From contig CAWDJF010000006.1 in NCBI GenBank assembly GCA_963802575.1, forward strand, positions 62,001-126,000: a stretch of 64,000 nucleotides of DNA. Reading direction: 5' to 3'. The position numbers were made by a program, and so were the translations under genes. Shown piece by piece: positions 45,815-55,347 of this stretch (position 1 is the first letter of the stretch; each line of letters opens with the position of its first letter). The DNA comes from DATFTE01 sp963802575. Its GTDB lineage: Bacteria > Acidobacteriota > Terriglobia > Terriglobales > Acidobacteriaceae. Below the pieces are notes generated by a model, which ran no database searches, was not told the origin of the DNA, and saw only the letters and a program-made list of their open reading frames with translations.

Positions 45815-47212
45815 ATGAAGCCGACAAAATTGCTGATTGCGGTCTTGATCTGTGGCCTGTTCGCCGGTTGCAAAGTCGGACCCAATTACAGTCGTCCGTT
45901 GGTTCAGACTCCGACCACGTATCGCGATCTGCAAGCCAATCCCCAGCTTCAGGCTCAAGCCGCTTCCTATGCGGATCTACCGTGGTGGCAGGTCTTCCAG
46001 GATCCGAAGTTGCAAGAGCTGATTCGCACCGCCCTCAAGCAAAACTACGATTTGCAAATTGCAACCGAGCGCATCAACGCCGCTCGATCTGCGCTCGCCA
46101 TCACACGCTCGAACCTGTTTCCTCAAGTCCAAGCCAACGGCAATTTCGTCGGGGGAAAAGACTCCAATTCCCGGAGCACATTCAACTTCCTGACTTTGGC
46201 GGCTGATGCCGCCTTCCAGGTGGATTTGTTCGGCCGTTTGCGTCGCGCGACGGAAGCGGCACGCGCCCAGCTCCTCGCAACCGATGCCGCCAGACAAACG
46301 GTAATACTGACGCTCGTCAGCGATGTTGCAAGCGACTACTTCGCGCTCCTGCAACTTGACTTACAACTGCAAATCACGAATGAGACGGTCAAGACACAAG
46401 TCGATTCGGTCAAACTCACTACCCTGCGCCTGCAACACGGCGTGGCCACGAAGCTGGACGTTCTCCAGGCTCAGCAAGTCCTCGACACCGCGAATGCACA
46501 GGTACCTGACTTAGAGCGGCAAATCGCTCAAGAGGAAAACGCCATCAGTATTCTGCTGGGCAATTACCCGCAGGATGTGGGGCGCGGTCTTCCTCTGATC
46601 GAGCAACCACTCCCGCCAGAAGTGCCGCCAGGATTGCCCTCCACCATCATCGAGCGCCGCCCCGACATTCGCGAGGCCGAACAAAACTTGATCGCGGCAA
46701 ACGCTGAAATTGGAGTTGCCAAGGCCCAGTTCTTTCCCCAAATCGCACTAACTGGCTCTGGCGGCGGAGTCTTCGGAAGAAGCAGTCTCTTCTCCAGCTT
46801 GATGAGCTCGCAGGCCGGAATCTGGTCTTATGGCGCTCAGGTGAGCCAACCAATTTTCACGGGTGGCGCCTTGAAGGGAAATCTCCATCTGGCTGAATCG
46901 CAGGACCGGCAGGCTCTCATCGCTTACCGGCAAACCGTTCAGCTCGCTTTCGGCGATGTTTCCGATGCCTTGATCGGCTATCAGAAACTCCACCAAGTCC
47001 GGGTAGCGCAGGAGACCACGGTCAAGGACCTGCAGGATACCGTCAGTACGTCCCTCCTACGTTATCGCGGCGGCATTACCACCTACCTCGAAGTATTAGA
47101 CGGCCAGCGATCGCTCTATTCCGCCGAACTCACGCTCGCCCAGGCGCGAGGCGACGAGTATCAGAGCCTCGTGCAACTCTATAGGGCACTTGGAGGGGGC
47201 TGGCAGCCATAG
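45815..47212 (+). CDS. Outer-membrane efflux lipoprotein (OprM/NodT family)
   Basis: About 465 aa from the ATG at 45815, which gives a compact lipoprotein signal (LLIAVLICGLFAGC, lipid-modified Cys in FAGCKVGPNY); a GTG at 45800 is in frame. It contains two OEP repeats: WWQVFQDPKLQELIRTALKQNYDLQIATERI to ATEAARAQLLATDAARQTVILTLVSDVASDYF, and then LPSTIIERRPDIREAEQNLIAANAEIGVAKAQFFPQI. The GRRPDI-like motif and the NYDL-type start match NodT/OprM channels. It forms the trimeric outer-membrane duct for the pump encoded just upstream (33-48 nt gap). This completes the tripartite operon. Confidence 0.93.
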   Translation: MKPTKLLIAVLICGLFAGCKVGPNYSRPLVQTPTTYRDLQANPQLQAQAASYADLPWWQVFQDPKLQELIRTALKQNYDLQIATERINAARSALAITRSNLFPQVQANGNFVGGKDSNSRSTFNFLTLAADAAFQVDLFGRLRRATEAARAQLLATDAARQTVILTLVSDVASDYFALLQLDLQLQITNETVKTQVDSVKLTTLRLQHGVATKLDVLQAQQVLDTANAQVPDLERQIAQEENAISILLGNYPQDVGRGLPLIEQPLPPEVPPGLPSTIIERRPDIREAEQNLIAANAEIGVAKAQFFPQIALTGSGGGVFGRSSLFSSLMSSQAGIWSYGAQVSQPIFTGGALKGNLHLAESQDRQALIAYRQTVQLAFGDVSDALIGYQKLHQVRVAQETTVKDLQDTVSTSLLRYRGGITTYLEVLDGQRSLYSAELTLAQARGDEYQSLVQLYRALGGGWQP

Positions 47213-47532
47213 TCATTCGGGTAATCGCGCGCAGGCTGCCGAGCGATTCGCGTGGCCATGATTCAACGAAGTAGCATGCAATCCGAAACTCGCCGTGGAT
47301 TGCTGGGCAGTCTCTGGATGCTGAAAAATCAAACTACACAGACCTGATTCAACAGGCTGAGGTGATCAACCGAGCACGAATGGCGCGAAGGGAATATTCA
47401 TCGCAAATGTGAACTTCAGAATGGCTTGTTCCATGAGGGCCTAACTTGGTGGATAAAACGTAGGGTCTTTGAAGCAGGTAAAGGCCTTTCGATTGACGAC
47501 CTTGGATCCGTTTTCGATATCCTCAGTTTTGT
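47213..47532. other. Gap between the efflux operon and tRNA-Glu
   Basis: No ORF with coding character and no strong hairpin terminator was seen after the efflux operon. The tRNA gene at 47533 is on the opposite strand. Confidence 0.35.
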
Positions 47533-47610
47533 TGGCGTCCCCGACGGGATTTGAACCCGTGTTACCGCCGTGAAAGGGCGATGTCCTAGGCCAGGCTAGA
47601 CGACGGGGAC
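47533..47610 (-). tRNA. tRNA-Glu (anticodon TTC)
   Basis: On the minus strand the sequence opens GTCCCCG and closes CGGGGAC-G-CCA, a full acceptor stem with encoded CCA (47533-47535). The D arm, the anticodon stem with loop CTTTCAC (anticodon TTC) and the T arm with GGTTCAAATC are all present. Confidence 0.96.
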
Positions 47611-47744
47611 GATCAAAAGGCAGGCATCTCGTTTGAATCTCTGATGTTAGCAGCGCTGCTGCTGGCTGTCAAAGCTTCGTGTTCCCTGCATCGATTGCGT
47701 TTCTTCGCAACGTTCATCCGAGTGCGAGCATCTAGAATGGTCTA

Positions 47745-48365
47745 ATGATATTGCAATTTAAACCTCCAGCGATGCCCGATCCTCTTTATTTAAGCCTCTG
47801 GTTTTCTGACTTTGAGCGCGAAGAGATGCTTCCCCATGCGCTGGCAGTGATGCGGCAGTTTCCCTTCTCCTCGACGAAACCTGGAATTACTTATCTCGCG
47901 ATGCATCCCGTCTCGTGGGACGAAGCTACCATTTTTGAAGAACGCTTTCGTCCGGGAATCACTCCCGAAGCGGCCGTGCTGATCGCTTCTGATTTGCTGC
48001 ACGACGACTACGCCTACGTGTTCGACGCCCACTGGGATCTCTGGATGTTCATCGAGGATAAGAAGGAATGGGTGCTGCAGCCGTCGCAAGTGAAGTTCAT
48101 CGTGCATGGCACCGAGTTCGACGAGGAAACCTACAAGCAGGACGGACACGTTCAAGTCGACTTCGGTCTCGATTCGCCTTTTCTGCAAGAAGGCGTGCGC
48201 TTGACGCCAGAGAACGAAGAACACGTGCGCCAGAACGTGCAAAAGTTGGTGGACTTCACTACCAGCGTGGAAAAGAAATCGGGCGCGAGCGGCCGGTTGC
48301 TCTGGTCGGAGTCAGAAGAAAATCTTGCGCAGAAATTGATGGGGCGGCTGCAAAAAGTCCAATAA
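47745..48365 (+). CDS. Conserved hypothetical protein, 206 aa
   Basis: No domain is recognised. The protein is acidic and soluble with no signal or membrane segment. It opens with MILQFKPP and contains phrases such as LSLWFSDFEREEMLPHALAVMRQFP, YLAMHPVSWDEATIFEERF and YVFDAHWDLWMF. The regular amphipathic segments, Trp content and good codon usage argue for a genuine gene. It is possibly restricted to Acidobacteriota. It converges with ppdK across a shared hairpin terminator. Confidence 0.7.
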   Translation: MILQFKPPAMPDPLYLSLWFSDFEREEMLPHALAVMRQFPFSSTKPGITYLAMHPVSWDEATIFEERFRPGITPEAAVLIASDLLHDDYAYVFDAHWDLWMFIEDKKEWVLQPSQVKFIVHGTEFDEETYKQDGHVQVDFGLDSPFLQEGVRLTPENEEHVRQNVQKLVDFTTSVEKKSGASGRLLWSESEENLAQKLMGRLQKVQ

Positions 48366-48392
48366 AAAACGCCGAGGGCATCAGCCCTCGGC
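48363..48392 (-). terminator. Terminator between the 47745 gene and ppdK
   Basis: A perfect 9-bp stem (48371-48379 with 48384-48392) closes a 4-nt loop. On the minus strand it is followed by GTTTTTTATT, an excellent U-tract for ppdK. On the plus strand the tail (TGTCTTTCC) is weaker but may serve the convergent gene. Confidence 0.88.
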
Positions 48393-48407
48393 TGTCTTTC
48401 CAACAAT

Positions 48408-51194
48408 CTATTTCGTTCTTCCACCTTCCACTTTCAGTTTGTCACTAGCCGCCGCTTGGGCGGCCGCCAGTCTGGCCGTCAGCACGCGGAAGGGTGAGCA
48501 CGAAACATAGTTCAGTCCCACCTGGTAGCAGAACTCCACGGATGATGGCTCTCCGCCGTGCTCTCCGCAGATTCCTACTTTCAGCTTGGGACGCGTCTTG
48601 CGCCCGCGCTCCGTCGCCATGCGGACCAGTTGTCCGACGCCTTCACGATCAAGGACGGCGAAGGGATCCTGCTTCAGAATTCCCTCTTCCAGATACGTCG
48701 GCAGGACTTTGTTGAAGTCGTCACGCGAAATGCCCATGGTGGTCTGCGTGAGATCGTTGGTGCCGAATGAGAAGAACTCGGCTTCTTTCGCGATCTCATC
48801 GGCCACCAAAGCCGCGCGCGGTAACTCGATCATGGTGCCGACAAGATAGTCGACGCGATGCTCTTTCTCGGCGAAGACTTCTTCGGCCACGCGACGCACG
48901 ATCGCTCCCTGGTTCGCCATCTCTTTCAATGTGGCGGTCAGAGGGATCATCACTTCCGGGTAAACCTTGACTCCGTCTTTCGAAACCGCAACCGCGGCTT
49001 CGAAGATGGCGCGCGCTTGCATCTCGGTGATCTCGGGATAGGTGATGCCCAAGCGGCAGCCACGATGCCCGAGCATGGGATTGATTTCGTGCAGTTGCTC
49101 GACGCGCTTCAACAGTTCGGGCAAGACCCTTTTCAAGTCGCCGACGCCTTTCACACGATAGTCGCGATATCTCTCAACCAGTTCTTTCTTCTGTTTGGTG
49201 TCGGCGTAGGGCAGAGTCGCGATATCGACCATCAGGTTTTCGCGGCTGGGGAGAAATTCGTGCAGTGGCGGATCGAGCGTGCGGATAGTGACCGGGAAAC
49301 CGTCCATCGCGCGGAAGACACCGATAAAATCTTCCCGCTGCATGGGCAGCAACTTCTTCAGCGCGGCGCGCCTATCTTTTTCGTTGTTGGCGAGAATCAT
49401 GGCCCGCATGTGCGGAATTTTCTTCTCTCCAAAGAACATATGCTCGGTGCGGCAGAGCCCAATCCCTTCAGCCCCAAACGCCCTCGCTTGAATCGCATCA
49501 CGCGGAATGTCAGCATTCGCGCGCACGCCAATCGTGCGGTACGGATCGGCCCATGCCATAAACTTCAACATTTCCGGATCGTCTGGCTTTGGCGGCAGGG
49601 TGTTGAGCCTGCCTTTAATTACGCGACCCGTGGTGCCATCGAGCGAAATCCAATCGCCTGCTTTGAACACCTGTCCCTTCACGCGCATCTCGCGAGCCTT
49701 TTCGTTGACTTCGATATCGCCTGCTCCAGCCACGCAGCACTTGCCCATGCCACGCGTAACCACAGCGGCGTGACTGGTCATGCCTCCGCGCGAAGTCAGA
49801 ATGCCCTTGGCCACTTCCATGCCGTGAATGTCTTCAGGGGTGGTTTCAGAGCGCACCAGAATCACGGGGACATCCTTACCGTGTCCAGCTTTCTCGACCG
49901 CTTCATCGGCGGTGAAGACGATCTGGCCGACGGCGGCTCCCGGCGATGCTGGAAGACCTTTCGCCAGCACTTCGACTTTCCCTTTTTCATCGAGACGCGG
50001 AACCAGGAAGTCGTAGAGTTGATTGGGATCGACACGGAAGATGGCTTCGTCTTTCGTGATCAGCCCTTCGTCCACCATCTGCAACGCCACGCGAACGGCG
50101 GCGAGTCCTGTACGCTTGCCGTTGCGAGTTTGCAGCATGTAGAGCTTGCCATCCTGAATGGTGAACTCGAAATCCTGCATGTCTTTGTAGTGCTTCTCCA
50201 ACCGCGTGGTGATTTCGCGCAGCTGGTTGTAGACATCGGGCATGATCTTCTCGAGTTCGAGGATGTGCACCGGTGTACGTACACCGGAAACCACGTCTTC
50301 ACCCTGCGCGTTCAGCAAGAATTCTCCGTAGAACTCTTTGTTGCCGTTCGCAGGATTGCGGGTGAAGCCTACGCCCGTGCCGCTGGTCTCCCCGAGGTTG
50401 CCGTAGACCATGGCCTGCACGTTAACTGCTGTGCCGAGATCGTCCGAGATATTGTTGATGCGGCGATAGTGCTTGGCGCGATCGTTCTGCCAGGAGCGGA
50501 ACACCGCGTCCCTCGCCATCACCAACTGCTCCTGCGGATTCTGCGGGAACTCCTGCTTGGCATGTTTCTTGACAACTTTCTTATAGTCTTCGATGACTTC
50601 CTTCAAAGCCTTGGCATCGAGATCGGTGTCGAGCTTGGCTTTTTTCTGTTTCTTCTTGGCCTCGAACACTTCATCGAAGGCTTCTTTCGGAATTTCGAGC
50701 ACGACGTTACCGAACATCTGAATCAGACGGCGGTAGGAATCGTTCGCGAAACGCGGATTGTTGCTCCGCTTGGCGAGCGCTTCAACGCTCTCGTCGGTGA
50801 GGCCGAGGTTGAGGATGGTGTCCATCATGCCGGGCATGGAAAACTTCGCCCCCGAGCGCACGCTGACCAGCAAGGGATTCTCGCCCTTGCCGAGGCGCTG
50901 GCCTTGCAATTGTTCAAGCTGCTTCAGCGCCTGTTCCATCTGGCGATCGACTTCGACCGATACTTTGTTGTTGCGCATGTATTCGCGGCAAGCTTCGGTC
51001 TGGATGGTGAATCCGGGAGGCACGGGAAGGCCCGCGTTGGTCATCTCAGCGAGGCCGGCGCCTTTGCCGCCAAGATCGTCTTTCATCTTGCCGTTGCCAT
51101 CGGCCTTGCCGCCGCCGAAGAAGTAAACATATTTGGTGGTGGATTTCTTGTCGGTTTTTTCGATCTCGGTACCGGGCATAGTGGTTGTCGCCAT
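48408..51194 (-). CDS. ppdK: Pyruvate, phosphate dikinase
   Basis: 928 aa, slightly longer than typical enzymes (about 880). The N-terminal ATP-grasp domain begins YVYFFGGGKADGNGKMKDDLGGKGAGLAEM and contains VSVRSGAKFSMPGMMDTILNLGL. The central phosphohistidine domain has GGMTSHAAVVTRGMGKCCVAG with the catalytic His. The C-terminal PEP-binding TIM barrel ends with VGICGEHGGEPSSVEF with the catalytic Cys. It interconverts pyruvate, ATP and Pi with PEP, AMP and PPi, serving gluconeogenesis or PPi-linked glycolysis. A Thr/Lys-rich segment precedes the first domain and there is a Lys-rich insertion at about residues 175-215. A terminator follows the gene. Confidence 0.96.
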   Translation of the reverse strand: MATTTMPGTEIEKTDKKSTTKYVYFFGGGKADGNGKMKDDLGGKGAGLAEMTNAGLPVPPGFTIQTEACREYMRNNKVSVEVDRQMEQALKQLEQLQGQRLGKGENPLLVSVRSGAKFSMPGMMDTILNLGLTDESVEALAKRSNNPRFANDSYRRLIQMFGNVVLEIPKEAFDEVFEAKKKQKKAKLDTDLDAKALKEVIEDYKKVVKKHAKQEFPQNPQEQLVMARDAVFRSWQNDRAKHYRRINNISDDLGTAVNVQAMVYGNLGETSGTGVGFTRNPANGNKEFYGEFLLNAQGEDVVSGVRTPVHILELEKIMPDVYNQLREITTRLEKHYKDMQDFEFTIQDGKLYMLQTRNGKRTGLAAVRVALQMVDEGLITKDEAIFRVDPNQLYDFLVPRLDEKGKVEVLAKGLPASPGAAVGQIVFTADEAVEKAGHGKDVPVILVRSETTPEDIHGMEVAKGILTSRGGMTSHAAVVTRGMGKCCVAGAGDIEVNEKAREMRVKGQVFKAGDWISLDGTTGRVIKGRLNTLPPKPDDPEMLKFMAWADPYRTIGVRANADIPRDAIQARAFGAEGIGLCRTEHMFFGEKKIPHMRAMILANNEKDRRAALKKLLPMQREDFIGVFRAMDGFPVTIRTLDPPLHEFLPSRENLMVDIATLPYADTKQKKELVERYRDYRVKGVGDLKRVLPELLKRVEQLHEINPMLGHRGCRLGITYPEITEMQARAIFEAAVAVSKDGVKVYPEVMIPLTATLKEMANQGAIVRRVAEEVFAEKEHRVDYLVGTMIELPRAALVADEIAKEAEFFSFGTNDLTQTTMGISRDDFNKVLPTYLEEGILKQDPFAVLDREGVGQLVRMATERGRKTRPKLKVGICGEHGGEPSSVEFCYQVGLNYVSCSPFRVLTARLAAAQAAASDKLKVEGGRTK

Positions 51195-51221
51195 GATATG
51201 AGTCCTTTACTGGTGAATTTC

Positions 51222-51244
51222 GTAACGCCGGCGTCCCGCCGGCC
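51222..51244 (-). repeat. GC-rich REP-like repeat, copy 2
   Basis: On the minus strand the sequence reads GGCCGGCGGGACGCCGGCGT followed by TAC, matching 10181-10203 in 21 of 23 positions. It lies in the 95-bp gap between glyS and ppdK and can fold into a small GC hairpin, so it may act as an attenuator as well as being a dispersed element. Confidence 0.55.
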
Positions 51245-51289
51245 AATGCATAAATCTTTGTCGCCTCGAGCGAAGCGAAGCGACGTGGG

Positions 51290-53433
51290 TTACGCCTTCC
51301 CTTCAGTCACAATCTCCGAAAAATCCGCGATCGTCGAAAACTCACTCAAAAGTCTCTGCAACAGCGCCAGCCGGTTTGCGCGGACTTTTTCGTCATCGAC
51401 CATGACCATCACTTTGTCGAAGAACGCGTCTACCGGTTCGCGCGCCGCCGAAAGCGCCAGCAACGCGCCGCGATAGTCTTTCTTTTTCTGCTGCTCCTGA
51501 ACTTTCGGGACGGTTCGCTCAATGAACTCCGCCAGCGTCTTTTCCTCAGCCGAACATCCCGCCATCGATTCAAAGCCCGGCGCGATCTCACTCTTCTTCT
51601 CTTCCGCCTGGCGCAGGATGTTCCGGGTGCGCTTGCAGGCCGCGGCAATGGACTGGAACTCCGGCATTGAAAATACTTCCTTCAGCGCCTGTGCCCGCGC
51701 CACCGCATCCACTACGTCGTCCGCGCCCACGGCCAACACCGCGTTTACCACGTCATAGCGGAAGCCCTGTACCTCGCGTAAATAGAATTCCAACCGTTCG
51801 CGGAAGAACGCAGCGACGGCCTTTGGGAAATCAACCTTCGCCGAAAACTTCTTCTCGGCTTCCGACCCGCGATAAGCCTCGCGCGCATCGACAAACAAAG
51901 GCGTCAGGGGAATCGGCAACTTGTATTCCGCAATCATCTTCACGATCCCATTGGCCTGCCGCCGCAGGGCGAAAGGATCTTTCGAGCCGCTGGGAATCAA
52001 GCCCAACGCGAACATCCCCGCGATGCTATCGGCCTTGTCGCCGATCGAGAGCACCGCTCCTTCAACCGAACGCGGCACCGAGTCTTCCATCGACTCGGGT
52101 TTGTATTGATCGTAGATCGCGTCTGCAATATAGAACCGCGTGGCCTCGGGCAACTCGGAATCAAGTTGCTGCACCCGCGCATAGAGTCCGCCGACGATTC
52201 CCTGCAGTTCGGTGAACTCTTTTACGAGTTCGGTCGTGAGGTCCGTTTTCGCGAGGTACGCGGCTTTGTGAACCACGCCGGGACGAATGGCCATGCCGTG
52301 CTGCCTCACGATTTCGCACAGCCAACTGCACAACCGCTGCATACGCAGCGTTTTCTCGTGGTATGTTCCCAGATCTTTCTGGAACGTCACGTTCTTCAGC
52401 AACTCCACACGCTCGCGCAAGGAGTGCTTCTGATCGGTCTGCCAGAAGAAACGAGCATCGTTGAAGCGCGCGCGTAGCACACGCTCGTGGCCGTGGCGAA
52501 TGATGCCTTGCGGCATCACCATCGGTATTCAAGGACCGCGAGAAAGTTCGGCAGCAGCTTATGATCTGCATCTTCGATCGCGAAATAGTTCTGGTGATCA
52601 CGCATCACCGTGACCAAAACTTCTTCCGGCAGCGCGAGGAATTCCGCTTCGAAACTGCCCAGGATCACCGATGGAAATTCCGTCAGGTTGACGACTTTCG
52701 CGAGCAAGGGATCATCGTCGCGCCAGCGTACTCCGGGAATGGTTCGGGTTGCAGCGTCGAGCGCTTTGCGGATCTGGTATTCCCGCGCCTCGCGTCCTAA
52801 AACTTTGGCCTGCTTCAAGGTCTCGATGTAAGCTGTGGCTTCTGGAATCTGGACCGCGCCATCCGCCAATATGCGATGTCCGCGCGAAATACTTCCGGCA
52901 TGTACCCCGTCAAACTCCAGCGGAATCACCTGCCCATCGAGCATTGCCACCAGCCAGCGCACGGGACGCACAAACTTCTCGGTTGGCTTCCGCCAGTACA
53001 TGTTCTTGGGCCAGTAAATCGCCGCGATTTCCTTGGGCAAAGCCTCGGCCAGAATCTCTGACGCCGTTCTTCCCTTCTTGGTCACTTGAGCGGTGAGGTA
53101 TTCGCCCTTGGGAGTGGTCACTCGCGAGAGTTGCGAGACATCGACCCCGGCCTTTTTGGCAAAGGCATGCGCTGCCGGAGTCGGTTGTCCATCTTTGAAG
53201 GCCACGCTCACGGATGGACCATTCACCTGCTCGGTCACATCCGCCTGTGATACCGATACGGGGGCGCTCACACTCAAGCGGCGCGGGGTAGACAGGGCAG
53301 AGACGGCTGCGGCGCTACCCAGCGACTCGCGCGCCAGCAGTTCGCCCACACGCGTGGCTAGGTCCGCCTGCGCGGCGTCGATCATGCGCGCGGGGATTTC
53401 TTCACAACCGATTTCGAGTAGAAAGTCAGGCAT
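51290..53433 (-). CDS. glyS: Glycyl-tRNA synthetase beta subunit, frameshifted in this sequence
   Basis: The N-terminal part (52516-53433, 305 aa) begins MPDFLLEIGCEEIPARMI and runs through HQNYFAIEDADHKLLPNFLAVL. The C-terminal part (51290 to about 52510) continues GIIRHGHERVLRARFNDARFFW, with the HD-like region and anticodon-binding domain to the end. A joining NTDGD motif is present in the third frame, so two single extra bases break the gene. CTTG in place of CTG (CAAG at 52530-52533 on the plus strand) is one; a second lies near 52507-52520, best explained by CTTG at 52507-52510. Repaired, the protein is about 710 aa, normal for GlyS. The subunit is required with GlyQ for charging tRNA-Gly. 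It is 12 nt from glyQ. Confidence 0.88.
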
Positions 53434-53445
53434 GCGGAAGACACC

Positions 53446-54576
53446 CTATTTTCGCAGATATTCCCGGGGATCGAATGTGAGCCGCGTCACAGGAAACGAG
53501 ACTCGCGGTTGAAAAGACTGAGCCTTAGGACCCCACCGGGGCCATCTTTCTCTTTTCTTAATTCTAGGCTTTTTCTGGTCCGCAGGTTCTTCTTCGTCTT
53601 TTGATTCGCTCGCCGGAGCCTGCTGGTCGACCCAGGCCTTGGCAATTCCCACCGCAAGCGCCCTCACTCGAGCAATGACGCCGACACGTTCCGTGACAGA
53701 AATCGCCCCGCGCGCGTCGAGAATGTTGAAAAGATGCGAGCACTTCAAGCAAAGATCGTAGGCGGCCAGCAAGGGAAACCGCCGCTTGTCGAATTCCGCA
53801 TGCCCTGTCTTTGTGCCGTCCTCTGCGACAAGGTGCGGACTCTGATTCCCCGCGTATCGCGACAATAGCTCTCTGCACTCGGACTCGCACAGATCAAAAT
53901 GCTTCCAGGTCTTCTCCACATCGGCGAACTCAAAGTTGTACACGGAAAATTGCAACTCATCCGCGAGCCGCACGTCGCCATAGGTCATGGTATGCCCGGT
54001 GACCGGGTCGCGCGCCCACACGATGTCATAAATGCTGTCAGCATCCTGCAGAAACGCGGCGATGCGCTCGAGGCCGTAGGTCAACTCCGCCGAAATCGGA
54101 TCGAGATCGACTCCCCCGCACTGCTGGAAGTAGGTAAACTGTGTGATCTCGAGCCCGTCGAGCATCACCTGCCATCCAATGCCCCACGCGCCCAGTGTTG
54201 GAGATTCCCAGTTGTCTTCTTCGAACTTGATGTCGTGCTGGTGCAGGTCGATGCCGATCGCTCCCAGCGATTCCAGATAAAGCTCCTGCACATTCTCCGG
54301 CGGAGGCTTCAGGATCACCTGTAACTGGGTGTGCTTAAAAAGCCGGTTGGGATTCTCGCCGTAACGCCCGTCGGCCGGACGCCGCGACGGCTGCACATAC
54401 GCCACCTTGTAGGGATTCGGCCCTAGCACCCGCAGAAACGTCTCGGGCGCCATCGTGCCCGCGCCGACTTCGACGTCGTAAGGCTGCTGCAACACGCATC
54501 CGCGCTCGGCCCAGAACGTCTGCAGACGAAGGATGAGTTCCTGAAAGGTAAGCGGATTGGGCTTGGCTGGATTCAC
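53446..54576 (-). CDS. glyQ: Glycyl-tRNA synthetase alpha subunit with C-terminal extension
   Basis: 376 aa. The catalytic class II core is complete: FQELILRLQTFWAERGCVLQQPYDVEVGAGTMAPETFLRVLG, VQPSRRPADGRYGENPNRL, ESLGAIGIDLHQHDIKFEEDNWESPTLGAWGIGWQVMLDGLEITQFTYFQQCGG and AELTYGLERIA. GlyQ proteins are usually about 290-300 aa; here roughly 60 extra residues, Lys/Glu/Pro-rich with an RWPRWGPKAQ motif, follow the usual end (GIAKAWVDQQ). The extension could bind tRNA or the beta subunit, or be a harmless tail. It is co-transcribed with glyS. Confidence 0.95.
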   Translation of the reverse strand: MNPAKPNPLTFQELILRLQTFWAERGCVLQQPYDVEVGAGTMAPETFLRVLGPNPYKVAYVQPSRRPADGRYGENPNRLFKHTQLQVILKPPPENVQELYLESLGAIGIDLHQHDIKFEEDNWESPTLGAWGIGWQVMLDGLEITQFTYFQQCGGVDLDPISAELTYGLERIAAFLQDADSIYDIVWARDPVTGHTMTYGDVRLADELQFSVYNFEFADVEKTWKHFDLCESECRELLSRYAGNQSPHLVAEDGTKTGHAEFDKRRFPLLAAYDLCLKCSHLFNILDARGAISVTERVGVIARVRALAVGIAKAWVDQQAPASESKDEEEPADQKKPRIKKRERWPRWGPKAQSFQPRVSFPVTRLTFDPREYLRK

Positions 54577-54685
54577 TGTATTGTTCGGGAGCTCAGGGTT
54601 AATCAGTGATTGTAATGGAAGGAGTGGGGGGACGTCAGCAAGGCAGCCGGGAATGAACTGGGATCTGGGGTCGTTGCTGTGTTCA

Positions 54686-54991
54686 CTATTGCGCGACTTC
54701 CACTGTGAGCTTTAAGCCCACAGCCTTTGCTACGGCAACAAGAGTGGAAAGGCGTGGATTTCCTCGCTCAGACAAAGCACGATAAAGCGCCTCGCGCTGG
54801 ATACCGGCTGCTTTGGCAACTTTGGCAATGCCTCCGCGCGCTTCCGCAATTCGGCGCAAGGCAATCAGGAGCACCTTCGGTTCGGAGTCGTCCTCGATTG
54901 CCGCTCTCAGATATTCGGCGGCAAATTCTGGATTGTCGCGCAGTTCCCGAACCGTGGCTTCATCGTGAGATACGCTGGCTTTGCGTTTCAT
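54686..54991 (-). CDS. Antitoxin, HTH-type addiction module antidote (COG3636)
   Basis: 101 aa. The C-terminal half is a Cro/XRE-type helix-turn-helix (GGIAKVAKAAGIQREALYRALSERGNPRLSTLVAVAKAVGLKLTVEV) typical of HigA-like antidote proteins of family COG3636. The N-terminal half (ATVRELRDNPEFAAEYLRAAIED) is the toxin-binding part of the same family. It overlaps the toxin gene by 4 nt (ATGA), and the toxin comes first, as usual for HigBA-type modules. It should neutralise the toxin and repress the operon by binding the palindrome at 55321. Confidence 0.92.
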   Translation of the reverse strand: MKRKASVSHDEATVRELRDNPEFAAEYLRAAIEDDSEPKVLLIALRRIAEARGGIAKVAKAAGIQREALYRALSERGNPRLSTLVAVAKAVGLKLTVEVAQ

Positions 54992-55320
54992 GGTTCCCTC
55001 TGACGATAGTCTTCCAGGTACTCGAGTGCTTTCTTGAGATCGGATGCTTGTCGACTCTTGTCACCGCCGCAAATCAGCAGGACCCGCCGCCTGCCGAGCA
55101 TTGCGTAGTAAATCCGAAATCCAGGGCCCCAATCAATTCGGAGTTCCGACAGGCCATTCTGTAAAGACTTGCAATCGCCGAAATTCCCTAGTGCAAGTCG
55201 GTCGATGCGAGCCGTGATCTTGGCTCGTGTGCGGAGATCCTTCAGATTCTCCAACCAGTGCCCTAAGATATCTCGGCCGTTTGCAGCTGTATAGCGCCGC
55301 AGATCGATTTCATCTTTCAT
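54988..55320 (-). CDS. Toxin, RelE/HigB-like addiction module killer protein (COG3657)
   Basis: 110 aa. It matches the RelE-superfamily killer protein signature: AANGRDILGHWLENLKDLRTRAKITARIDRLALGNFGDCKSL, LSELRIDWGPGFRIYYAMLGRRRVLLICGGDKSRQASDLKKALEYLEDY. The conserved basic residues and the C-terminal Tyr/Arg region suggest ribosome-dependent mRNA cleavage, the family activity. The start ATG at 55320 follows the operator directly with no ribosome-binding site, so it may be read from a leaderless transcript. It is the first gene of the toxin-antitoxin operon. Confidence 0.92.
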   Translation of the reverse strand: MKDEIDLRRYTAANGRDILGHWLENLKDLRTRAKITARIDRLALGNFGDCKSLQNGLSELRIDWGPGFRIYYAMLGRRRVLLICGGDKSRQASDLKKALEYLEDYRQREP

Positions 55321-55338
55321 TGTAACCTATAAGTTACA
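55321..55338 (-). promoter_or_regulatory. Operator palindrome of the toxin-antitoxin operon
   Basis: TGTAAC and GTTACA form a perfect 6-bp inverted repeat with a 6-nt spacer. It ends immediately before the ATG of the toxin and contains a TATA-like stretch (TTATAG on the minus strand). It is a likely antitoxin-binding autoregulatory site. Confidence 0.7.
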
Positions 55339-55347
55339 TAACCCCCC

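Noticed and set aside
48858..51476. 872-codon plus-strand ORF opposite ppdK
   Set aside because: It is the antisense of a strongly conserved enzyme gene; long antisense frames are common in GC-rich genes.
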